Source: Pseudoduganella buxea (GTDB lineage: Bacteria > Pseudomonadota > Gammaproteobacteria > Burkholderiales > Burkholderiaceae_D). From it: DNA of 35,976 bases. The notes below the pieces were generated by a model. The model searched no databases. It worked only from the letters and a program-made list of their open reading frames with translations, and was not told the origin of the DNA. A program made the translations under genes and the position numbers. This document shows, piece by piece, positions 7,975-14,974 of the stretch. Positions within the stretch are counted from its first letter, which is position 1, and each line of letters opens with the position of its first letter. The DNA lies in NCBI RefSeq assembly GCF_009720835.1, contig NZ_WNKZ01000069.1, forward strand, positions 1 through 35,976. Reading direction: 5' to 3'.

Positions 7975-9059
7975 TCCGCCGCCTGCACGGTATCGTTCTC
8001 ATGGCAATCATGGGAACCGTGGCCCTGCCGGCCGCCGCGGCACCGCCCCATCTGGTATTCACCCACAAGGACTGGCACCTGGTGTGCGACAACACGCGCA
8101 CGTGCCGGGCAGCCGGCTACAGCGTGCAGGATGGCGAGTCGGCCGTCGCCTCCGTGCTGCTGACGCGCCAGGCCGGGCCGGGCCAACCGGTCTCCATCGA
8201 ACTGAAAATCCTGCCGGACGACGCCGTCCCGGCCACGGCGGCCGCCTCGGGGCTGACCATGCGGGTCGGCGAACGCGCTTACGGCAGCGTATTGCCCGAT
8301 GCCCGCACCATGCGCCGCAACCTGTCGCCGCAGCAAACCGAGGCCTTCCTCGCGGCTCTGCTGGGCGACGAGGCGCCGGCATGGTCGGGCGCCGGTGGCA
8401 ATTGGCAGGTGTCCACCGCCGGCGCCAATGCCGTGCTGCTGAAGATGGATGAGTTCCAGGGGCGCGTCGGCACGCCGGGCGCGCTGGTGCGCAAGGGCAG
8501 CATGCCGGAAAGCGGCGTGCTGTCCGCGCTGGCGCCGCCGCTGGTCCAGGTGCCGGCCCTGGCGCCGGCACGAGGCGAGCGCCTATTGCCGGCTGCCGTG
8601 ACGACAGCCCTGCTGCCCCGGTTGCGGCAACAGGTGGGCGAGGATGGCTGCGACATGCTGGAGCATCCACAGCCTGACGATGAGGAGGAAGACGGTCCGC
8701 CCCGGCTTGCCGTGTCGCCGCTATCGAACGGCAAGCTGCTGGTCTCGACGCTGTGCTACCGGGCCGCCTACAACGCCGGCACCGCTTATTGGGTGATCGA
8801 CGCGCGCCCGCCGTATCGGCCGCAGCTGGTGACGACGCGGGGCAGCTACTACCAGCAGGGCGTGCTGGAGATGTACCATAAGGGCCGGGGCCTGGGCGAC
8901 TGCTGGGAAAGCGAACAATGGGCGTGGGATGGCCGCCGCTTCGTGCAGACACGGATCGCCGACGGCGGCCCCTGCCGGGGCGTGCCCGGCGGCTGGGACC
9001 TGCCGACCTTCGTCGCCACCGTGCGGCACGCCGGCGGGCAACGGGAGACACAGCAATGA
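7971..9059 (+). CDS. DUF1176-type secreted protein, copy 3
   Basis: This is the third tandem paralogue, 362 residues. The ATG at 7971 overlaps the stop of copy 2 as ATGA and gives a signal peptide (MIRRLHGIVLMAIMG, cleaved near an AAAA stretch). It carries FTHKDWHLVCDNTRTCRAAGY, LLKMDEFQGRVGTPGALVRKG, AYWVIDARPPYRPQLVT and KGRGLGDCW, so it is closer to copy 1 than to copy 2. An acidic insert (DDEEEDG) around residues 232-238 is not in the other copies. Its stop overlaps the start of the small membrane protein, again as ATGA. Periplasmic, function unknown. Confidence 0.85.
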   Translation: MIRRLHGIVLMAIMGTVALPAAAAPPHLVFTHKDWHLVCDNTRTCRAAGYSVQDGESAVASVLLTRQAGPGQPVSIELKILPDDAVPATAAASGLTMRVGERAYGSVLPDARTMRRNLSPQQTEAFLAALLGDEAPAWSGAGGNWQVSTAGANAVLLKMDEFQGRVGTPGALVRKGSMPESGVLSALAPPLVQVPALAPARGERLLPAAVTTALLPRLRQQVGEDGCDMLEHPQPDDEEEDGPPRLAVSPLSNGKLLVSTLCYRAAYNAGTAYWVIDARPPYRPQLVTTRGSYYQQGVLEMYHKGRGLGDCWESEQWAWDGRRFVQTRIADGGPCRGVPGGWDLPTFVATVRHAGGQRETQQ

Positions 9060-9469
9060 CGAGGAAAAAAACGCCGGAAGAACTGCTCGAGGAGCACCGG
9101 CGCTACGCGGGCAAGCCCCGTCCGTACACGCCCGGCCATCCCAATCTGCTGGCCGACGGCCTGACCCCGCCGGCCGCACCACCCGTCAAGCCAAGAGTAT
9201 CGTTCCTGGCGGGTCTGGGCGCGGTGCTGCTGGCACTGCTGGCGAGCGGTTACGGCGCATACGGCGTCATCGTCGACGACCTGTACCTGCCGGCCAAGGG
9301 CCGGCCCGGCACCCATTACCACGGCATCGCCGCGCAACTGTTCTTCCTGATGTTCCTCAGTTTGTCGGGCTGGCTGCTGGCCTCGGCTTTCGCGCGCGGC
9401 AAACGGCTGGGCAACTGGCTGCTCGCGGCCACCGTGCTGTGCATGCTGGCCGGGATCGCCGTCGGCTGA
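9056..9469 (+). CDS. Small membrane protein coupled to DUF1176 genes
   Basis: This is a 137-residue protein of unknown function. The ATG at 9056 overlaps the upstream stop as ATGA. A charged, Pro-rich cytoplasmic-looking N-terminus (KKTPEELLEEHRRYAGKPRPY, then a Pro run) is followed by three predicted membrane segments at about 49-73, 92-113 and 118-137. Between the first two is a polar loop, DDLYLPAKGRPGTHYHG, that probably faces the periplasm. It ends the operon and converges on the next gene with a 24-bp gap and no visible terminator. It may be a membrane partner of the DUF1176 proteins, but this rests only on coupling. Confidence 0.8.
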   Translation: MTRKKTPEELLEEHRRYAGKPRPYTPGHPNLLADGLTPPAAPPVKPRVSFLAGLGAVLLALLASGYGAYGVIVDDLYLPAKGRPGTHYHGIAAQLFFLMFLSLSGWLLASAFARGKRLGNWLLAATVLCMLAGIAVG

Positions 9470-9493
9470 CCTGCCGCGCGACCGGCCATCTGC

Positions 9494-10012
9494 TTACGGC
9501 TGGATCGTGCCCTCGATGGAATCGTCGAGCGTGACGCCGATGGCCGCGCCCACCAGGATCTTGACGCCGGCCACCAGATTGCCGTGCTTGTTATCCCAGT
9601 AGTAGCCCATCGTCGGCGAGAACTTGATGACGTCGATGCGGGGGTCGTTTTCCCCTTCCGTGAACCACGTCTTCAATTCCGGGCTCCACAGTTCCTTGAT
9701 CTTGGCCGGGTCGCGCGACAGCGAGGCCAGGCCGTCCATGTACAGGAAGTGGGAATGGGGCGAGCCCTGGAAGTACAGGCGCACGGACGGGTTGGTGGCG
9801 ATTTCCACGTCCTTGTGGCTGTCGCTGGCGCTGAGGAACCACAGGTTGCCGCCATCGTCGACCTTCTGCACGGCCATCGGCCGCACGCCCTTGGCGGTGA
9901 CGAAGAAGCAGCTCTTGGCCGCGCCGACGATATCCTTGATGTGACTGATGGCCTTCTCGCCCGACAGGTTCTCGTGGTTTTTTTCGGGCTGGTTGCGGTT
10001 GATCGAGTCCAT
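9494..10012 (-). CDS. PNPOx-fold 'general stress protein 26' family protein
   Basis: This 172-residue cytoplasmic protein has the split-barrel flavin-binding fold of the pyridoxamine-5'-phosphate oxidase superfamily, general stress protein 26 group. Recognisable elements are HIKDIVGAAKSCFFVT, RPMAVQKVDDGGNLWFLSA, a middle DVEIATNPSVRLYFQ and a C-terminal FSPTMGYYWDNKHG. Family members bind FMN or FAD and are tied to stress responses; the substrate is not known here. An in-frame ATG five codons upstream lies inside the Shine-Dalgarno AAGGAG (10019-10024), so the ATG at 10012, six bases after it, is the better start. It is a single gene, with a palindromic region upstream. Confidence 0.88.
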   Translation of the reverse strand: MDSINRNQPEKNHENLSGEKAISHIKDIVGAAKSCFFVTAKGVRPMAVQKVDDGGNLWFLSASDSHKDVEIATNPSVRLYFQGSPHSHFLYMDGLASLSRDPAKIKELWSPELKTWFTEGENDPRIDVIKFSPTMGYYWDNKHGNLVAGVKILVGAAIGVTLDDSIEGTIQP

Positions 10013-10059
10013 GGTGTGCTCCTTCAATGACCGGGTTGGTTGGCTGATGCCAGTAAGTG

Positions 10060-10075
10060 ATGGTAACCATGGTAG
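10060..10075. promoter_or_regulatory. Overlapping palindromes upstream of the stress-protein gene
   Basis: ATGGTAACCAT (10060-10070) and ACCATGGT (10066-10073) are perfect overlapping palindromes, about 50 bp upstream of the start at 10012. They are placed where a repressor or activator site for this gene could lie. No recognised regulator consensus was matched, so this is only a candidate operator. Confidence 0.3.
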
Positions 10076-10111
10076 CCAACGCGCGCCGCACGCAATGTGG
10101 GGTGCATAACC

Positions 10112-10130
10112 CCGGGCGCCAGCCGCCCGG
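10112..10130 (-). terminator. GC-rich hairpin after the seven-gene operon
   Basis: The arms CCGGGCG and CGCCCGG enclose a five-base loop 11 bp beyond the hydrolase stop. On the minus strand it is followed by GGTT rather than a T-tract. It may be a weak intrinsic terminator or a 3' stabilising hairpin. Confidence 0.4.
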
Positions 10131-10141
10131 ACAACCCCGGG

Positions 10142-11008
10142 TCAATTGGCCGGTGCGGTTAGTGCACTCAACTGCTGTCCGATCCAGTCGTCGATGCGGG
10201 CGAACAGCTTGTCCCGGTTGATCTCGTTGAAATTCTCGTGGAAATTGTCCGGCTCCGTGTGGCAGGCCAGCAGCGCGGCCGGCACGTCGCCCAGCAGGCG
10301 CAGGCTGGCCGGCGTATCGGCCAGGCGGTCCTGCCCGGCCAGCACCACGTGCAGCGGATGGCGCCACCCCGCCAGCGACAGGCCCTGCTGCGCGCCCTGC
10401 AGCGCCTGGCCGAAGCGCACCGTCAGTTCGCTCGCGCGCAGGCCGGCCGCCTCGTCGCGGTGGTGCCGCGCCGTGATGGCGGCATCGTGCGTCAGCACGT
10501 CCGTCAGCGGCGCGAGCGGCACCTTCATCGTCGGCGCCAGCCGGGCCAGTACGCTGCCGAGCGCGCGCAGCGGGGCCGCCACGGGAATCGCGTTGACGTA
10601 GTACGGCGACGACAGGATGAAGCCCGCCACCGTGCCGGGCGGCAGCGCGAGGCCGAACTTCGTGGCGATCAGGCCGCCCATCGAATGGCCGATCACGAAC
10701 ACGGGCACACCCGGCCAGGCGCCGCGCACCCAGTCCAGGAACAGGGCCGTCTCTTCGAGGAAGACGTCGAAGTCGGGAATGTCGGCCCGGCGGCCCCTGG
10801 CGTGGCCGCACAGGTCGTAGGCGGCCGTGGCGATGCCGTGCGTGCGAAAATACAGCGCCGGCGTGACCCAGTCGCCCGCGTGGGCCATGCCCCCGTGCAG
10901 CGCCAGCAGCACCGCCCGGGGCGGGCTCGCCGGCTGCCAGACGTGGATGAAACGGCGCTCGCCATCGCGGCCGACAAGCGACTCGATGCGGTCTTCGGAA
11001 AATTGCAT
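10142..11008 (-). CDS. Alpha/beta hydrolase, monoacylglycerol-lipase-like
   Basis: This 288-residue protein has the serine alpha/beta-hydrolase fold of the Hydrolase_4 / lysophospholipase type. Visible elements are the oxyanion-hole LHGG (37-40), the YDLCGHARG turn typical of monoacylglycerol lipases (64-72), the nucleophile elbow GHSMGG with S109, an acid in GQDRLAD (D227 or D231) and the histidine H257 in HENFNE. No signal peptide is seen, so it is probably cytoplasmic. It is the last gene of the seven-gene operon and starts 3 bp after the radical SAM stop. Lipases of this type cut acyl esters of glycerol lipids, which fits the lipid theme of the operon, but the substrate is unknown. Confidence 0.88.
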   Translation of the reverse strand: MQFSEDRIESLVGRDGERRFIHVWQPASPPRAVLLALHGGMAHAGDWVTPALYFRTHGIATAAYDLCGHARGRRADIPDFDVFLEETALFLDWVRGAWPGVPVFVIGHSMGGLIATKFGLALPPGTVAGFILSSPYYVNAIPVAAPLRALGSVLARLAPTMKVPLAPLTDVLTHDAAITARHHRDEAAGLRASELTVRFGQALQGAQQGLSLAGWRHPLHVVLAGQDRLADTPASLRLLGDVPAALLACHTEPDNFHENFNEINRDKLFARIDDWIGQQLSALTAPAN

Positions 11009-11011
11009 GGC

Positions 11012-12484
11012 TCAGTCCTGCGGCAAGGCCGCGATGGAAATGGTGGCGCCCAGCCTGCGCTGCGCGATCTGGGCGGCGATGCTGGCCCGGATGGGCGCGA
11101 GCTTGCGGCCATCGCGGTACAGCAGGTTGTAGCTCTCGAACGGCACCATCTTGCCGTCCGGCTGGGCGAAGTGGATGCACGACTTCTTCAGGGCCCGCAC
11201 GTCCAGCGAATACGCATCCATGAACTGGACGATCAGCACGCGGAACACATTGTCGTAGCGCAGCGCCGACGGCGCGCTGATCAGCGGGAGGCAGCACATC
11301 AGTTCGGACAGGCAGTTGGCCTGCGATTCGGGCGAATGATTGGTCGAGAACAGCTTGAAGACCTGGTCCTTGACGGCGCCGCGCAGCGCCTCGTCGCGCT
11401 CGAACACGATGGTGTTGCCGCTGCCTTCGACCAGCGTCTGCGGATCGAGCCAGCGCGTCAGGGGCACCGTGCGCTCCGGCGTCTTGATGGCGTAAGCCAT
11501 CGCCAGCGTATCGGGGTTGCAGGGCACGGGCACCACGTCCTGCAAGGTGAACAGCTCGCTCTGCTCGGCGATCTTGCGGCGGATTTCGGACACCGTGAGC
11601 CGGTGCAGGCGCGGGTCGTAATCCTCGACGCGGCCGGCATCCTGGATCGGCTGCAGGGTCACGCCGCGCACGCAGGGCTGCCGCAACGCGAAGTCGATGA
11701 TGGCGCCGATCTCGCCGTCGTTCAGGCCTTTCTTCAACGTCACCACCAGGGTCGTCGACAGGCCCGCCTCGTTCAGGTTGTCCAGCGCCTGCCGGCGGAT
11801 GCGCGTCAGGTCGGCGCCGCGCAGCTCGCGGTGCACTTCCGCGCGCAGCGAATCGAACTGCAGGTAGACCTCGATGCCTGGCGCATAGCCGGCCAGCCGT
11901 GCGACGAAGGCCTTGTCCTGGGCCAGCACGATGCCGTTGGTGTTGACCATCACGTGCCTGATGGGGCGCGCCCTGGCCGCGTCGAGGATGTCCCAGAAGT
12001 GCGGGTGCAGGGTCGGTTCGCCGCCGGAGAGCTGCATCACGTCGGCCTCGCCCTCGTTGGCGACGACGGCATCGAGCATGCGCAGCACTTCCTCGAACGG
12101 CTTGTGGCGTTCGCGGTGGGTGCCGCTTTCGGCGTAGCACACGGGACAGTTCAGGTTGCAGTTGTCCGTGATCTCGACCACGGACAGGCAGGAATGCTGC
12201 ATATGGTCGGGACATAGGCCGCAGTCGTACGGACAGCCGTATTCCATCTTCGTATTGAACCGCTGCGGCATCTCGGGGTGCTTGACGAAGACCTCGCGGC
12301 ACAGCCGGTAGTACTCGACGTCGTCGCTGACCAGCACCCTTTCGCTGCCGTGGGCCCCGCACCACTTGTCCATGTAGACCTTGTCGTCCTTGAAGATAAT
12401 CTTGGCCTCGACGGGATGCAGGCAGGTCGAGCAGACGGAAGTCGTGGTGTCGTAGAACAGGTAGGGACGGGTCTTGCGGCTCAT
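11012..12484 (-). CDS. Radical SAM enzyme, COG1964 / MJ0619 / tetraether-synthase type
   Basis: This 490-residue protein has a zinc-ribbon-like N-terminus (C18, C21, C42 in CSTC and WCGAHG). Next come a CPYDCGLC cluster motif (C84, C88, C91), and the radical SAM motif CNLNCPVC (C109, C113, C116). The SAM-binding SGGEPT is at 153-158, and the C-terminal half holds several further cysteines (CNPD, CLSELMCCLP). This two-cluster layout is that of COG1964, which contains archaeal MJ0619 (pterin methylation) and Tes (C-C coupling of lipid chains). The ATG at 12484 overlaps the upstream stop as ATGA; longer in-frame extensions cover the upstream gene and are rejected. The bacterial substrate is unknown; neighbours point to lipid chains, which is inference. 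Confidence 0.9.
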   Translation of the reverse strand: MSRKTRPYLFYDTTTSVCSTCLHPVEAKIIFKDDKVYMDKWCGAHGSERVLVSDDVEYYRLCREVFVKHPEMPQRFNTKMEYGCPYDCGLCPDHMQHSCLSVVEITDNCNLNCPVCYAESGTHRERHKPFEEVLRMLDAVVANEGEADVMQLSGGEPTLHPHFWDILDAARARPIRHVMVNTNGIVLAQDKAFVARLAGYAPGIEVYLQFDSLRAEVHRELRGADLTRIRRQALDNLNEAGLSTTLVVTLKKGLNDGEIGAIIDFALRQPCVRGVTLQPIQDAGRVEDYDPRLHRLTVSEIRRKIAEQSELFTLQDVVPVPCNPDTLAMAYAIKTPERTVPLTRWLDPQTLVEGSGNTIVFERDEALRGAVKDQVFKLFSTNHSPESQANCLSELMCCLPLISAPSALRYDNVFRVLIVQFMDAYSLDVRALKKSCIHFAQPDGKMVPFESYNLLYRDGRKLAPIRASIAAQIAQRRLGATISIAALPQD

Positions 12485-13299
12485 GGCGATGACGGGCGCG
12501 GCGGCGCCGGGTAACGTTGTTCGGAGATGGCGACGAGGCGGCGCAATTCGGCCGTGCGCCGCCCGGCGGCTGCAATATCGGCGGCGCTCATGCCGGCCTG
12601 GGCCAGACGGATCTCGTCGCCGAAGCTGTCCGGTTGCAGCAGCATCACGGACAGGCCGGCCACGCGCTGGGCCGGCGTGGCCTGCCTGGCCAGCGCCGTG
12701 TGGGACCAGTCCTCGGCAGCGAGCGAGCGGCACGCGACGATGCTGCGGGCCAGCCAGGTCCACCACGCCGCCTGCTGGCCCTGCGCGGCGTAATGCCTGG
12801 CCAGCACATCCATCGGCGCGATGCGGTACGTGGGTTCACCTTCGCGCCCGCGGTATTCGCAGCCCTGCGCGGCCGCTTGCGCCAGCAGGTGCGCGCCCCG
12901 CGCCGGATCGGCCGGCCACGGCATCTCGCCGCGGTCGAACTGGAACGGCACGCGGCCGGCGAGCAGGGTCTGGCCGAGGATGGCCTGGGCATCGCCATTG
13001 CCCAGCGCCGCGGCCCGTTCGAACAGCCGGTAGGCCCGGGCCGCATCCATCCTGCCTGGACTGGCCGGGCGCAGCAGCTCGCCGCCCTGCACCACCATGG
13101 CTGCCGGGTCGCCCCGTGCCACGCGCTGCTCCAGTTCGGCGATGCGCGCGTTCCACGCCGCCGCCTCCGCGCGCGCCGCACTGGCATGCTGCATGCGGTC
13201 GACGGCATAGATGGCGTTGCAGCCACCGGCGGTCGCGACGACGAGGGCAAGGGTGAGGGCAAGCGCGATTGCGCGCCCGGTGCGTTCAGGCGGGAACAT
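12481..13299 (-). CDS. Probable lipoprotein with Sel1-type repeats
   Basis: This 272-residue protein begins with a signal sequence and a lipobox-like ending ATAGGC at C27, so it is probably lipidated. The mature part has an N-terminal helix rich in Ala and Arg, then helical repeats of Sel1/TPR character: AARAYRLFERAAALGNGDAQAILGQ at about 86-110, and ARGAHLLAQAAAQG. The remainder is helical and not recognised. The start at 13299 overlaps the Lgt-like gene by 14 bp, and the stop overlaps the radical SAM start as ATGA. It may be a scaffold or adaptor, or the lipid-accepting substrate of the enzymes in the operon; both ideas are inference. Confidence 0.8.
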   Translation of the reverse strand: MFPPERTGRAIALALTLALVVATAGGCNAIYAVDRMQHASAARAEAAAWNARIAELEQRVARGDPAAMVVQGGELLRPASPGRMDAARAYRLFERAAALGNGDAQAILGQTLLAGRVPFQFDRGEMPWPADPARGAHLLAQAAAQGCEYRGREGEPTYRIAPMDVLARHYAAQGQQAAWWTWLARSIVACRSLAAEDWSHTALARQATPAQRVAGLSVMLLQPDSFGDEIRLAQAGMSAADIAAAGRRTAELRRLVAISEQRYPAPPRPSSP

Positions 13300-14047
13300 G
13301 GGATTGCGAGCGGCGCAGTTGACGGAACAAGCCGGGCAGGTAGCACAGCAGCGCCGCGATGCACACCAGCTGGATGCCGGACAGGCCGAAACCATAGTCG
13401 TACGGCAACGGCTTGATGCCGTCCACCAGCAGGCGCCAGAACAGGTAGGCCGACAGGTACAGCTTGAAGGCCAGGCCGTTCTCGCGCGAGAGCGGCGTGC
13501 GCCAGCGCCACAGCAGGCCGCCTATGGCCAGCACCAACAGCATGTCGTACAGCTGGGTGGGATGGCGCGGGATGCCGTCGCCGAAGTCCATTGCCCACGG
13601 CAGCGCGCTGGGCAGGCCGTAGGTACCGTCGTTCAGGCCGGCCAGGAAGCAGCCGATGCGGCCCACCACGGTGCCGGCCACCAGCGGCAGCACGAACTGG
13701 TCGCCCGTCGAGCGCGTGATGCCGTGCAGTTTTTTCGCCACCTCGACGCCGACCAGGCCACCGAGCAGGCCGCCGACGATGGACTGGCCCGAAGCGAGCA
13801 CGCGCCAGTTGGCGGCGGCATCGGTCCACAGCATCGGCATCTCGATCCAGAACACGGCCTTGTTGCCGATGGCGGCGCCCAGCACGCAGCCGATGACGAC
13901 GGCGAACGAACCGCGCTCCAGCATCGGGGGCTGCCCGGCGCGGCGGCGCTGCCAGCGGTACAGCTGGACGCCCACGGCGATGCCCAGCCACTCGAACAGC
14001 AGGTGCGCGACGTGGGCGGCGGCCGGCGACAGGGTGGGGCCCGTCAT
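13286..14047 (-). CDS. Divergent Lgt-like (prolipoprotein diacylglyceryl transferase family) membrane protein
   Basis: This 253-residue polytopic membrane protein belongs to the Lgt family, which moves diacylglycerol from phosphatidylglycerol to the lipobox cysteine. Family marks are GRIGCFLAG (129-137, canonical form GRxGNF), RHPTQLYD (161-168), and YLFWRLLVDGIKP (201-213) at the place of the canonical Arg/Glu pair, here R205 and D209. The canonical HGGL with its essential His is replaced by IVGGLLGG (90-97), and the Asn of GRxGNF is Cys. It therefore looks like a paralogue with a changed mechanism or acceptor, not the housekeeping Lgt. The ATG at 14047 overlaps the upstream stop as ATGA. 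Confidence 0.85.
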   Translation of the reverse strand: MTGPTLSPAAAHVAHLLFEWLGIAVGVQLYRWQRRRAGQPPMLERGSFAVVIGCVLGAAIGNKAVFWIEMPMLWTDAAANWRVLASGQSIVGGLLGGLVGVEVAKKLHGITRSTGDQFVLPLVAGTVVGRIGCFLAGLNDGTYGLPSALPWAMDFGDGIPRHPTQLYDMLLVLAIGGLLWRWRTPLSRENGLAFKLYLSAYLFWRLLVDGIKPLPYDYGFGLSGIQLVCIAALLCYLPGLFRQLRRSQSHVPA

Positions 14048-14322
14048 GGCGCCGGGTCGCCCTCTTGCTCCGGCTTCTTCCTGCGCCACATCAGCCGGAC
14101 GAGGAAGGCGATGACGATCACGCCCAGCACCGTGAAGAAGATCAGCGCGACGCCTTCGGCCGCATTGCCCCTGGGGGCCTTGATGTCCCACACGCCGATG
14201 CAGACGCCGCAGACGCCGCCGCCTACCATCAGGGCAAACAGCAGGACCGTCGCCAGTCCCCGCAGGACCCTGCCGGCCAGGCCGAGTGGCCGGCGTTCCG
14301 TGCTATCGCTTGTATCCGGCAT
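14044..14322 (-). CDS. Small two-helix membrane protein B
   Basis: This 92-residue protein has a polar N-terminus (MPDTSDSTERRPLG), two hydrophobic segments (about 24-47 and 58-80), a short GxWDIKAPRGNAAEG loop between them, and a basic tail RRKKPEQEG. The layout and a few residues (RGL-T-LLF, NA in the loop, RL-WRR after the second helix) match the small protein encoded just upstream, so the two are probably paralogues. The start at 14322 overlaps that gene by 20 bp. Function unknown. Confidence 0.72.
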   Translation of the reverse strand: MPDTSDSTERRPLGLAGRVLRGLATVLLFALMVGGGVCGVCIGVWDIKAPRGNAAEGVALIFFTVLGVIVIAFLVRLMWRRKKPEQEGDPAP

Positions 14323-14542
14323 AGCCGATGCCCCTCCTGTCGCGGCGCCACAGCCGCAGGATGGCCCATCCCAGCAGGGAGACGCCGCCGATGCCCGCGG
14401 CCAGGCAGCCCAGCGCGATGCCGGCGTTCGACCCATCGAGCGCGAACAGGCCCGCATACAGCGAATAGAAGCCGACCACGAGGATCAGGAACAGCAGCAG
14501 TGCCGTCAGCAATCCCCGGCCCAGCAGGCGCAGGACGGCCAC
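14303..14542 (-). CDS. Small two-helix membrane protein A (GTG start)
   Basis: This protein of about 79 residues starts most plausibly at a GTG at 14542, two bases after the DUF4279-like gene stops; a longer in-frame version would run deep into that gene with a non-membrane sequence typical of a shadow frame. Two membrane segments lie at about 8-30 and 39-61, separated by a short ALDGSNAG loop, and the C-terminus is basic (RLWRRDRRG). The architecture resembles the next gene. The start codon is uncertain because no clear Shine-Dalgarno is present; coupling to the upstream stop is likely. Confidence 0.65.
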   Translation of the reverse strand: MAVLRLLGRGLLTALLLFLILVVGFYSLYAGLFALDGSNAGIALGCLAAGIGGVSLLGWAILRLWRRDRRGIGYAGYKR

Positions 14543-14544
14543 GG

Positions 14545-14910
14545 TCAGCGGCTGATGCTCAAGGTGATCCCCATGTTCACCAGCAGGGTCAGGTCGGCGA
14601 TGGAGAAGTCCAGCGTCTCGCCCGGCTGGGCCGTGACGATGGCGATGCGCAGTTCGGCGGCAATCGGCGGCACGTCGAAGGTGATGCCGCGCGCCTCGCA
14701 CTCGTGCAGCCAGGCGCGCAGGTGGCGCAGCAGCGCGTCCGGATTTTCGTCCTGGCCCAGGTTGACGTAGAAGCCGGCGTCGATGCGCACGCGCCCGTCC
14801 GGCCGCACGTCGCCCTTGCGCCAGATGCCTTCGGGCTCGCTGGGCAGGCCGTCACGGACGTCGTCCAGCGTTTGTTCGTCTCCATACACCTTCAGCGATG
14901 CGATATTCAT
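14545..14910 (-). CDS. DUF4279-like protein
   Basis: This is a 121-residue soluble protein and the first gene of the seven-gene operon. The pattern YGDE, then G(L)PSEPEGIWRKGD near residue 25-33, an alternating helix with LLRHLRAWL, and a C-terminal DLTLLVNMGITLSISR fits the DUF4279 family. A GGAG six bases upstream supports the ATG at 14910. DUF4279 proteins are common single-domain proteins of unknown role, sometimes placed near polymorphic toxins as putative immunity proteins, but no toxin is visible here. The link to the lipid-like genes rests on the 2-bp spacing to the following gene. Confidence 0.7.
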   Translation of the reverse strand: MNIASLKVYGDEQTLDDVRDGLPSEPEGIWRKGDVRPDGRVRIDAGFYVNLGQDENPDALLRHLRAWLHECEARGITFDVPPIAAELRIAIVTAQPGETLDFSIADLTLLVNMGITLSISR

Positions 14911-14974
14911 GGCAGCTCCACCTTGACCTTTTTATGTTGCTCCATTTAATCACATCCGCGGCGGATTGGGCGAT

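Noticed and set aside
10238..12217. Open frame of 659 codons on the plus strand opposite the hydrolase and radical SAM genes
   Set aside because: Both genes beneath it have full catalytic motifs; this frame shows none.
9591..12575. Open frame of 994 codons on the minus strand across the hydrolase and radical SAM genes
   Set aside because: It runs in another frame of three recognised genes and has an Arg/Gly/Pro-rich shadow sequence.
12645..13991. Possible fusion protein of 448 codons over the Lgt-like and Sel1-type genes
   Set aside because: It is the alternate frame of both genes; the true frames carry the Lgt motifs, signal sequence and lipobox.
14545..14910. Toxin-immunity function for the DUF4279-like protein
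   Set aside because: No polymorphic toxin or secretion gene is close by; the operon context is lipid-like instead.
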